Assembly (NCBI GenBank): GCA_022846095.1
Contig: AP025583.1
Coordinates: forward strand, 992,001 to 1,056,000
From: Oscillospiraceae bacterium
GTDB lineage: Bacteria > Bacillota > Clostridia > Oscillospirales > Oscillospiraceae
Reading direction: 5' to 3'
Length of the DNA: 64,000 nucleotides
The translations under genes and the position numbers were made by a program. The stretch's first letter is position 1; every line of letters begins with the position of its first letter. Shown here one piece after another: positions 17,660 through 24,243 of this stretch. The notes beneath the pieces are model-generated. The model ran no database searches, was not told where the DNA came from, and worked only from the letters and a program-made list of their open reading frames with translations.

Positions 17660-17766
17660 AGCTTATGCGGTAGGCAATCTTTGGAGAGGGGAGGCGGGCG
17701 GATCGACATAGCCTGACGGATTTCGACGTGGTATAGTTGTACCGAGTATCGTAAGGGGGATGTGTT

Positions 17767-19155
17767 ATGCTACAGGTTATCTGGGCGGTTACCTTTGCAG
17801 GAATTGTATTTTTTGGAATTCTGGCTGGACGAAAGATCAAAAACATCCGCGACTGGGCCCTGGGCGGCAGGACGCTGAGCTGGCTTGACGTGGGCGCGCT
17901 GACGGCGGCCTTCCAGATGGGCGGCACCACCATAGTTGGCATCGCGCAGAACGGCTTTTTAATCGGCTACGCCGGCGCGTGGTACAGCATCACCGGCACG
18001 CTCGCCATCCTCTGTATGGCGCTGATGGTGGGGCGAATCCGAAAGCGGATGACCAACGACTCGGTGGCGGCCTTTATTGAGGAGCGCTTCAGCAAGCCCA
18101 CCGCCAAGGTCTACTCCTACTCGTACCTGTTGATGGGCTTTTTCTATATCCCGATCCAGCTGTTCGCCCTGTGCACCATTATCCAGGTTGTGATTCCCAA
18201 TGCCAGCCTGGCCGTGGCCGCGATTGTCGGGCTGCTGCTGTCGGTCTCGTACAGCGCGCTGTCCGGCATTCAGGGGGCCAAGACCGTGGGCAAGCTGACC
18301 TGCCTGCTGGCCTACGTGTTCATCGCAGCGGGCGTCGTTTGGACGCTGTCCAAGGTGGGCGGCTGGGGTGCGCTGTCGGAAAACCTGCCCCACTCCTACT
18401 TTACGATGACGACGATGCCGTGGATGACCGTGATCGGCTGGTTCATCACGACCTTTATCGCCTTTATCACCATGCAGGCCGCCATACAGCCGGTGCTGGC
18501 GGCCAAGGACGAGCGCCACGCCAAAATCGGCGCGGTGGCGGGCGCCTTCATCTCCCTCCCGATGGGCTTCCTCACGGCGACCTGCGGCCTGATTGCCAAG
18601 GTGTCCCTGCCGGAGACCGACAGCGCAAGCGCCTTTGTGGCCACCATCGGCCACTATCTCCCGGTATGGCTGGTCGGCATTATCTTCGGCGCGGTGGCCC
18701 TGATTATCGCCACCACGCTCTCCTCCCAGGTGCTGGCCGTCGGCACCATCATGAAGAATATCTACGTGGACGACATTAACAAGAAGGCCGATGATAAAAA
18801 GGTCCTCCTGGTCTCCCGCTCCCTCACCTTCCTCTTCTCCGCGCTGACCTTAATCCCCATCTTCCAGATCAGCCGCGCCACCCTGTCCAACATTTTCGTC
18901 ATTCTCCTGGCCTGCGGAACCGGCCCCATGGCCTTTGCCGTCGCGGGCGGGCTGTACTGGAAGCGGGCCACCAAGCAGGGGGCGCTTTGGAGTATGCTCT
19001 CGGGGTTTGCCGTGGGGATTGTCTGGGTCGTTTTGGGCCTCAGCGACAAGCTCCATCCCATCTACCCCATCCTGATCGTCTCCCTGGCGGCCGGCATCCT
19101 CATTTCCATCGCCACCGGCGGCCGGCAGGGTGATATAGCCGCGAACGAACCGTAG
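17767..19155 (+). CDS. Sodium:solute symporter (SSS family)
   Basis: The 462-residue membrane protein has about thirteen hydrophobic segments, as in the SSS family. The N-terminal marker is IKNIRDWALGGRTLSWLDVG followed by GGTTIVGIAQNGF; the central loop SYSALSGIQGAKTVGKL is also typical. Such carriers import organic acids, amino acids, choline-like compounds or sugars with sodium. The gene is preceded by a consensus sigma-54 promoter and followed at 22 bases by the M20 hydrolase, so both are induced together with the divergent catabolic operon. It is the likely uptake route for the unknown substrate. Confidence 0.92.
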   Translation: MLQVIWAVTFAGIVFFGILAGRKIKNIRDWALGGRTLSWLDVGALTAAFQMGGTTIVGIAQNGFLIGYAGAWYSITGTLAILCMALMVGRIRKRMTNDSVAAFIEERFSKPTAKVYSYSYLLMGFFYIPIQLFALCTIIQVVIPNASLAVAAIVGLLLSVSYSALSGIQGAKTVGKLTCLLAYVFIAAGVVWTLSKVGGWGALSENLPHSYFTMTTMPWMTVIGWFITTFIAFITMQAAIQPVLAAKDERHAKIGAVAGAFISLPMGFLTATCGLIAKVSLPETDSASAFVATIGHYLPVWLVGIIFGAVALIIATTLSSQVLAVGTIMKNIYVDDINKKADDKKVLLVSRSLTFLFSALTLIPIFQISRATLSNIFVILLACGTGPMAFAVAGGLYWKRATKQGALWSMLSGFAVGIVWVVLGLSDKLHPIYPILIVSLAAGILISIATGGRQGDIAANEP

Positions 19156-19177
19156 GCCTATGGGCAAGGAGGTAAAA

Positions 19178-20464
19178 ATGACTTGTATTCAGACACAGAA
19201 GGAGCGGGTGTTCTCCCTGATTGAACAATCCCGCGGCGAATTGGCCCAGCTCACCAGCCAGCTCGTCAAGTTCCCCAGCCTCTTTACCAGGGAGGAGGAG
19301 ATTCAGCGCTACCTCGCGCAGAGGCTCCGGGACATGGGGGTCGATGCGCTGGACGTCTGGTACCCGGATATGGAGGAGATGCGCAAGCACCCGGCCTACT
19401 GCTCCGCGCGGACGGATTTCAGCACCAGCCCGGTGGTGGTGGGCACCTTCCGCGGGACGGGCGGCGGGCGTTCCCTGATTCTGAACGGGCACGTGGACGT
19501 GGTGCCCGAGGGGGACGGCTGGGACGCCTCCCCATGGAGCGGCGAAATTACCCAGGACCGCGTCTGGGGCAGGGGCTCCGGCGATATGAAGGCCGGGATC
19601 GCGGCCAACCTAGTGGCCCTGGAGGCCATTCGCAGAGTGGGGATCCGCCTGAAGGGCGACGTGCTGCTGGAGACGGTGGTGGATGAGGAAAACGGTGGCA
19701 TGGGCTCGCTGGCCACCATTGTGCGCGGCTACCGGGCGGACGGCGTCCTGATTCCCGAGTGCACCGGCATGAACGTCGTCAACACCACGATTGGAAGCAC
19801 CTGGGTGCGTATTACCGTCCACGGGAAGGCGGCCATCCTGGCCAACGCCAACGAGGGGGTGAGCGCCATTCAGAAGTGCATGTACCTGTGCGCCAAGCTG
19901 GAGGAGCTGGAGTTGGAGCGGACCGGCAGGCTGGCCCACCCTATGCTCTCCCGCTTCCCGACACCCTTCAAAATCAACGTCGGCAAGCTGAACGCGGGGA
20001 TCTGGCCCTCCTCGGTGCCGGATCTGGCCGTGATGGAAATCCGCTACGGGATGTCGCCCATGGAGACGGTGGAGCAGGCCAAGCGGGAGTTTGAAGAATT
20101 CCTCGCCCGGGTCTGCGGCGAGGATCCGTGGCTGTGTGAAAACAGGCCGGAGCTGGAGTGGCTGGGTACCTGCTGGCAGCCCATGAGCGTGGACGAGGAC
20201 AACGAGCTCATTCAGCTGACCAAGGCCAATACGCAGTTCGTGCGCAAGCAGGCCGTCCAGGTCACCGGCATGGCCTATGCGGCGGACGGCGCCCTTTACA
20301 CCAGGTACCTGGGGATCCCCTTTGTGCTGATCGGGCCGGGCGGCTTGCAGGAGGCACACCAGGTGAACGAGTTTGTCAGCATCGGCGACACCGTGGATAC
20401 CTGTAAAATCATCGCCGCCACAGTTCTGGACTGGTGCGGCTGCGAACCGGCAGACGGGGCATAA
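19178..20464 (+). CDS. M20 family metallohydrolase (ArgE/DapE/peptidase-like)
   Basis: The 428-residue protein carries the M20 metal and catalytic residues in order: NGHVDVVPEGD (His and Asp), GRGSGDMKAG (bridging Asp), VVDEENGG (catalytic Glu pair) and EAHQVNEF near the C-terminus (His). A dimerisation domain sits between about residues 205 and 320. Members hydrolyse N-acyl amino acids, dipeptides or carbamoyl compounds. The start is ATG 19178 behind AAGGAGG; an in-frame ATG eighteen bases earlier lacks a site. With the symporter it likely imports and deacylates the inducer or growth substrate feeding the dehydrogenase and keto acid cleavage steps. Confidence 0.9.
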   Translation: MTCIQTQKERVFSLIEQSRGELAQLTSQLVKFPSLFTREEEIQRYLAQRLRDMGVDALDVWYPDMEEMRKHPAYCSARTDFSTSPVVVGTFRGTGGGRSLILNGHVDVVPEGDGWDASPWSGEITQDRVWGRGSGDMKAGIAANLVALEAIRRVGIRLKGDVLLETVVDEENGGMGSLATIVRGYRADGVLIPECTGMNVVNTTIGSTWVRITVHGKAAILANANEGVSAIQKCMYLCAKLEELELERTGRLAHPMLSRFPTPFKINVGKLNAGIWPSSVPDLAVMEIRYGMSPMETVEQAKREFEEFLARVCGEDPWLCENRPELEWLGTCWQPMSVDEDNELIQLTKANTQFVRKQAVQVTGMAYAADGALYTRYLGIPFVLIGPGGLQEAHQVNEFVSIGDTVDTCKIIAATVLDWCGCEPADGA

Positions 20465-20469
20465 AACGA

Positions 20470-20507
20470 AAATGGTGCGGGGGTATATACCCCCGCACCA
20501 TTTTTAT
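20470..20507. terminator. Terminator after the symporter-M20 operon
   Basis: A perfect stem (AAATGGTGCGGGGGTAT and its complement) is followed by a T run; the flanking A run makes it work in both directions. It separates the operon from the convergent DUF4317 gene. Confidence 0.92.
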
Positions 20508-20600
20508 ATTAATGAAGAATAGGCTCATAGAGCCGTATGATAGAATTCTTTTGACTTTGAATTCCCGTAACGGGGCGCTGCGTTTTCGGCCGATTGTCGT

Positions 20601-21746
20601 TTATTCGGCTCTTTCAGCCGTCCCCACGTTGACCGGGAGGCCGTTGACCTCCACCTCATCCGCCGGGATCAGGATGTACTTGCGCCCGCCGATGACCCGG
20701 GCCTCCACCAGATAGCTCTGCTCCGGGTCGACGGACACTCTGGCCTGGGCCGTCTTGACCTCAAACCGCTTGGGATCGATGAGGTTGACCGGGCTGAGCA
20801 CCGCCCCGCCGCCAAACCGCTCGCCGCATTTCTCCTTGAAGGCGGCCACGTGGGCCTCGGACACGCCGCAGCCGGCCAGGATGCCGCCCAGCTCCCCGGC
20901 GGTCACTGCCAGAGGCTCCGGGTCGCGGCTCTCCTTGTGCTGCTCGATCTTCCCCCACAGCTGCTCATGGACGGCCTGCACGACCTCTATGCTGCAGGCG
21001 TCCTCCAGGGCTTCGGTCAGCGCGGTCTGGAACGCCTCCCTCTGCTCGGCGGCGGACATGGGCGGCTCCACATGGAAAACCGCGTCGATGAACTCCTGGT
21101 GGACCTCGTCCGGCTTGCGGGAGTAAAAGAGGGCGTTGTAGAGGTTGGCCGCCCGGTCGTCAAGGGCCGGGAACAGGAAGCCCAGCTCCGGCGCGGCCAC
21201 GGTCTGCCCGGCGGCGCAGTGGAACTCGTTGTCTCCCGGGAAGAAGCCCAGTTCCACCTTGCCCTCCTTCACCGGGCAGACGCAGCAGACGATGTAGGAG
21301 AACACCTCGTGGTCGGCGTCGGCCTGGAGCTCGTCGTCCTTCCCCCGGCGGGGCACGTCGTAGGCGTCGTGGGCCAGGAGGATCAGGTAGCTGCCGTCCC
21401 CCATGTCCAGGCGCTCAATGACCTTCTGATAAAAGGCCTTCCGGGCCTCGCCGTCCTTGAGGCCGGAGGAGCGCAGGGCGGTGAGCAGCTTGTGCTCGGG
21501 GCTGTCCGCCACCTGCTGGGTGGAGAACACGATGTCCATCTGGTGCTTGCCCAGGGTGCCGGACAGGGCCTTTTTCAGCAGACCCAGGTACTTCTCCGCC
21601 TCCTCCTCGGGCATGGCCCCCAGGGATTCGGCCAGATCGGAAACGATCTCCTTGCCGGTGTTGACGTAGCAGCCGTAGATATGAGTGATGGCGCTTTTAT
21701 CCGGGCGGAAGCGGCGGCGCAGCTCGCTCAATTCTTTCTGATTCAT
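20601..21746 (-). CDS. DUF4317 family protein
   Basis: The 381-residue soluble protein matches DUF4317, a family seen mainly in Clostridia. The opening MNQKELSELRRRFRPDKSAI, the segment ITHIYGCYVNTGKEIVSDL and the SYIVCCVCPVKEGK region are what I recognise. It has no signal peptide, no membrane helix and no known catalytic motif. Its function is unknown. It is a single gene between a terminator and the tRNA-Leu gene, with its ATG behind a GAGGT site. Confidence 0.8.
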   Translation of the reverse strand: MNQKELSELRRRFRPDKSAITHIYGCYVNTGKEIVSDLAESLGAMPEEEAEKYLGLLKKALSGTLGKHQMDIVFSTQQVADSPEHKLLTALRSSGLKDGEARKAFYQKVIERLDMGDGSYLILLAHDAYDVPRRGKDDELQADADHEVFSYIVCCVCPVKEGKVELGFFPGDNEFHCAAGQTVAAPELGFLFPALDDRAANLYNALFYSRKPDEVHQEFIDAVFHVEPPMSAAEQREAFQTALTEALEDACSIEVVQAVHEQLWGKIEQHKESRDPEPLAVTAGELGGILAGCGVSEAHVAAFKEKCGERFGGGAVLSPVNLIDPKRFEVKTAQARVSVDPEQSYLVEARVIGGRKYILIPADEVEVNGLPVNVGTAERAE

Positions 21747-21868
21747 AATGTAGAATACCTCACATTCAGATTGGATTTTCAGGGCCGCCGGGAAAACAAG
21801 ACGTTTTTGTAAGAAATATAAGCTACATTTTAACCCTGTATCACAAGGGCAAAATGCAGCTTATAAGT

Positions 21869-21954
21869 TGGTACCGGTGGTGGGACTCGAACCCACACGG
21901 TGTCGCCACCAACGGATTTTGAGTCCGTCACGTCTACCATTCCATCACACCGGC
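21869..21954 (-). tRNA. tRNA-Leu (anticodon CAA), CCA encoded
   Basis: The minus strand folds as a class II tRNA of 86 nt with encoded CCA. The acceptor stem is GCCGGTG with CACCGGT (a G-U pair at position 1-72). The anticodon stem ACGGA/TCCGT bears loop CTCAAAA with anticodon CAA. A long variable arm (GGTGGCGACACC) and a T arm GTGGGTTCGAGTCCCAC follow. The DNA reads UUG leucine codons. Its promoter is at 21989-22017, and the prophage begins just beyond it. Confidence 0.95.
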
Positions 21955-21988
21955 GCAGAATATGCAGTTTATGCGGATAACGAACTAC

Positions 21989-22017
21989 ATTATACATGAT
22001 CCGCCCCCGCTTGGCAA
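21989..22017 (-). promoter_or_regulatory. Promoter of tRNA-Leu
   Basis: On the minus strand TTGCCA (22017-22012) and TATAAT (21994-21989) are separated by exactly 17 bp, about 35 bases before the tRNA 5' end. The prophage direct repeat starts 13 bp upstream of the -35 box, so the insertion left this promoter intact. Confidence 0.85.
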
Positions 22018-22029
22018 GGGAAAATCGCT

Positions 22030-22095
22030 TGGGATAAATGGCAGTGTGAAGTGTCAGAATTATTGCGAAAGGTACTGCGGTGCCCTTCGCAATTT
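22030..22095. repeat. Left end of the prophage: direct repeat, terminal inverted repeat and hairpin
   Basis: The region contains the 15-bp direct repeat (22030-22044), a 16-base spacer and the inverted repeat TATTGCGAAAG (22061-22071). The same sequence pairs with a second, inverted ATTGCGAA about 15 bases on, making a local hairpin over 22062-22095. Transposase binding and a promoter formed after circularisation are both plausible roles. Confidence 0.75.
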
Positions 22096-22119
22096 TTTAT
22101 TGAAAGGACTGACCCGAAA

Positions 22120-22401
22120 ATGATGACCGTAATTGGCACCCGCGAAACCTCGTTTACCGCGCAGGACGGCAAGACAATCTCTGGCAAGAACTTCTACGTG
22201 ACCTACCAGTTGGACGGATGTAGCGGCCTGGCCTGTGAGCGCATCTTCCTTACTGATGACAAGCTGCGCACCTTCCCCTTCGTCCCCCAGGTGGGTGATC
22301 AGGTATCCCCCACGTACAATCGCTACGGCAAGGTGGAGCTGTTCATGAAGGTGGACAAGCCCGTCCCGGAGGCGTTTCCCAACGAGAAGGTAGGTAAATA
22401 A
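22120..22401 (+). CDS. Small phage protein, candidate ssDNA-binding protein
   Basis: The 93-residue acidic/basic mixed protein begins MMTVIGTRETSFTAQDGKTI and contains alternating hydrophobic residues consistent with a small beta barrel (NFYVTYQLDGCSGLACERIF). It has no signal peptide or membrane helix. It lies directly before the replication gene, where inoviruses often place the single-stranded DNA-binding protein that coats phage DNA. The ssDNA-binding role is inferred from size, predicted strands and position only. The ATG at 22120 follows AAAGGACT; a second ATG is next to it. The stop is five bases before the first 53-bp repeat. Confidence 0.7.
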   Translation: MMTVIGTRETSFTAQDGKTISGKNFYVTYQLDGCSGLACERIFLTDDKLRTFPFVPQVGDQVSPTYNRYGKVELFMKVDKPVPEAFPNEKVGK

Positions 22402-22405
22402 GAAC

Positions 22406-22458
22406 GTAACACAAATTAGCTTTAGCTCCAGCGGAGCTGCGGGAGCCGGTTGTGTTAC
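22406..22458. repeat. 53-bp inverted repeat, copy A
   Basis: GTAACACA and TGTGTTAC end a 53-bp unit with a central CCAGCGGAGCTGC. It lies between the ssDNA-binding candidate and the replication gene. Its orientation is opposite to the other four copies relative to the gene whose 3' end it abuts. Confidence 0.9.
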
Positions 22459-22559
22459 ATACTGAGAACGTCGTGATGATGTGCTCCGGCCCAGGGTGTG
22501 GGCCCCTCTCTCCCATGCCCTGGGTCTGTTGTTAACTAAAGCAACAGGGGTGTTTCAGC
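22459..22559 (+). other. Candidate double-strand origin and leader of the replication gene
   Basis: Three short dyads crowd the 100 bases before the HUH initiator: GGCCC with GGGCC, CCCAGGG with CCCTGGG, and TGTTG with CAACA around TTAACT. Rolling-circle origins usually lie beside the initiator gene in such hairpins. No nick consensus is recognisable, so this is positional inference. Confidence 0.4.
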
Positions 22560-23498
22560 ATGGCGGTAAAACAGGCGCCGGGGCTTCCCGGTTTAGGATA
22601 CTCGACCCTGTATCGTTTTCCGGGAAGCCCTTCTCCTGTATCGGTTTCCGAGCGCGCCAAACCTGACTACATAATCCATGGCTACACTGAGGAGATTTAC
22701 AAAGTAATTCGCTTCAAGCGCAGCGCCTACGACGGCCCGCCGTCCCTGGCAAAGCTCCACAAGGATGACCAGAAGGAGAACTCCACTAAGCTGGACAACA
22801 ACTTTTCCCGCGCCCGTTCCATGCTCCTGCAATACGCCCTCTGCAATCCTTGGGACTATTTCTTCACCGGGACGATAAACAAGGAGTGGTACGACCGCAT
22901 GAACCTGGAGCGGTTTTATACGGCCTTGTCTCAGTGGATACGTGACAAGCGGAAGGAGTACAAAACCACCGTGCAGTATCTCCTGGTGCCGGAGCGCCAC
23001 AAGGACGGCGCATGGCATATTCACGGCCTGCTCCATGGCCTCCCCCCGGAAAAGCTCTCCGCTTTCGTTTCTGGTATCCACCCAAAGAAGCTGGTAGACG
23101 GCAAATATGTGAACTGGGGTGACTACGCTGAAAAATTCGGATTTTGTTCTCTTGGCGTTGTCCGTGATCCTATTGCTACTGCTTTCTATGTGGCTAAATA
23201 TCTGGATAAGGATATTGGTGGGCGCTCCGCTGACCTGGGAAAGCATCTCTATTTTCACTCGCGCCCACTGAAAACGGCCCAGGCCATAGCCGAAGCCTAT
23301 GGCTCTCAGCCCGAGCTGGACAGGTACATAAACCGGGAATATCCCTTTTGTGCTGTCGGCATGGTGCTGGATGCTGAATGGTCATTTCCAGGGGACTATG
23401 AAGTTTGCACCATGGCCCAGGCTCCGGCACCGAGTATATCATCCCGTGCTCCGTCGCTGCCTGAGTGGGAACAGATGCAAATGTACATGTACGAATAG
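22560..23498 (+). CDS. Rolling-circle replication initiation protein (HUH endonuclease)
   Basis: The 312-residue protein has the HUH motif in GAWHIHGLLHG (about residues 150-160), with the two metal-binding histidines around isoleucine. The catalytic tyrosine lies in FYVAKYLDKD (about 209-218), a YxxK-type motif. Such enzymes nick the plus strand, stay covalently attached through tyrosine and start rolling-circle replication of inovirus double-stranded DNA. One tyrosine motif (Rep_1-like) is visible rather than two. The ATG follows AGGGGTG. The frame overlaps nothing on either side, and the next gene starts nine bases after the stop. Confidence 0.88.
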   Translation: MAVKQAPGLPGLGYSTLYRFPGSPSPVSVSERAKPDYIIHGYTEEIYKVIRFKRSAYDGPPSLAKLHKDDQKENSTKLDNNFSRARSMLLQYALCNPWDYFFTGTINKEWYDRMNLERFYTALSQWIRDKRKEYKTTVQYLLVPERHKDGAWHIHGLLHGLPPEKLSAFVSGIHPKKLVDGKYVNWGDYAEKFGFCSLGVVRDPIATAFYVAKYLDKDIGGRSADLGKHLYFHSRPLKTAQAIAEAYGSQPELDRYINREYPFCAVGMVLDAEWSFPGDYEVCTMAQAPAPSISSRAPSLPEWEQMQMYMYE

Positions 23499-23507
23499 GA
23501 GGTGCCC

Positions 23508-23678
23508 ATGTCCGTCCTCTATGTAATCTACGATGAAAATGAGTTTGTCCGAAAAGTGACCGACGATTACGACGAGGCCCGCGCCGCCCTGCAAAAGCTG
23601 GTGCATTTAAACGGCAGCCCCCGCCTGGAGGTCTACGGCAATTACTTGGCCGAAATGCTCAACAACACAAAAAGATAG
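23508..23678 (+). CDS. Small phage protein of 56 residues, unknown function
   Basis: A complete reading frame starts at ATG 23508 behind a perfect AGGAGG site and ends at TAG 23678, nine bases after the replication gene. The product begins MSVLYVIYDENEFVRKVTDD; it is acidic and soluble, with no membrane segment. Its stop codon lies inside the left arm of a terminator hairpin. The strong ribosome site and tight spacing support expression. Inoviruses carry small regulators in this position, but nothing in the sequence identifies the role. Confidence 0.75.
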   Translation: MSVLYVIYDENEFVRKVTDDYDEARAALQKLVHLNGSPRLEVYGNYLAEMLNNTKR

Positions 23679-23699
23679 CGCCCGGTCAGGGGCGCTATC
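23674..23699. terminator. Terminator hairpin at the end of the replication module
   Basis: A 10-bp perfect stem (GATAGCGCCC with GGGCGCTATC) lies between the plus-strand replication genes and the minus-strand pair that ends at 23707. There is no T run, so it may act as a transcript-stabilising or factor-assisted stop for both directions. Confidence 0.7.
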
Positions 23700-23706
23700 C
23701 TGTAGG

Positions 23707-23943
23707 CTATTTAAATTTCCCCGTTCTCATCCACTTCTTGCCGGGGTCTTCTTTGGGCTTCCTGCCAAAGAACAACCATTTCAGTACGCTGATTAGGCCG
23801 ATGACTGCCAGGAGCATGACGATACCAAATACCAGATATGTAAGTACGCCGCCCCAAGTGTCATTATAGTAAAGCCCGATACCGCCTCTGTAGGTGGCCC
23901 GCTCCAGCCAATTCCAACCGCCCTCGCCTATCATGAATCTCAT
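23707..23943 (-). CDS. Small phage membrane protein (one transmembrane helix)
   Basis: The 78-residue protein has a hydrophobic helix (VLTYLVFGIVMLLAVIGLIS) near residues 33-52 and a strongly basic tail (WLFFGRKPKEDPGKKWMRTG). The ATG at 23943 overlaps the stop of the upstream gene by four bases, so the two are co-translated. It is encoded against the main phage direction. Function unknown; superinfection exclusion or membrane-linked regulation would fit, but that is speculation. Confidence 0.7.
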   Translation of the reverse strand: MRFMIGEGGWNWLERATYRGGIGLYYNDTWGGVLTYLVFGIVMLLAVIGLISVLKWLFFGRKPKEDPGKKWMRTGKFK

Positions 23944-24212
23944 TCTGCTCCACCCTCTCTATCTGTATAGCTTCTAGCCGCTACTTTTGCGATTTGCTCT
24001 AATTTCTCTTCGGCGCTGCCGTACTCTATTCCGAGTTGCCGGGCAATGAGGTCAATTTGGGCAGACAATCGATTCTCTTGTGGATTGTTGGTTCCCTTCA
24101 CTAACGAGTAGATAAGTAGATAGACTAGCAAAATGATTCCGATTGGCCAGAGTGGTGTAATTAAGGCAACTATTGTGAGAATTAAGCATGTGACCCAAAC
24201 GCTTTTTTTCAT
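23940..24212 (-). CDS. Small phage membrane protein with coiled C-terminal region
   Basis: The 90-residue protein has two close hydrophobic segments (VTCLILTIVALITPLWPIGI, then ILLVYLLIYSLV). An acidic helical tail follows (IDLIARQLGIEYGSAEEKLE). ATG 24212 is chosen because AAGGAG lies eight bases before it; an in-frame GTG nine bases earlier overlaps that site. It is divergent from the large coat gene at 24244, with only 31 bases between, so a shared promoter region is compressed there. The gene is AT-rich compared with the host. Function unknown. Confidence 0.7.
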   Translation of the reverse strand: MKKSVWVTCLILTIVALITPLWPIGIILLVYLLIYSLVKGTNNPQENRLSAQIDLIARQLGIEYGSAEEKLEQIAKVAARSYTDREGGAE

Positions 24213-24243
24213 TAGTATCACTCCTTAGAAGGGGGATTTTACC

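Noticed and set aside
22030-22060. Xer/dif-type integration site
   Set aside because: The direct repeat TGGGATAAATGGCAG does not fit the two 11-bp arms of a Firmicutes dif site, and the phage carries a transposase.
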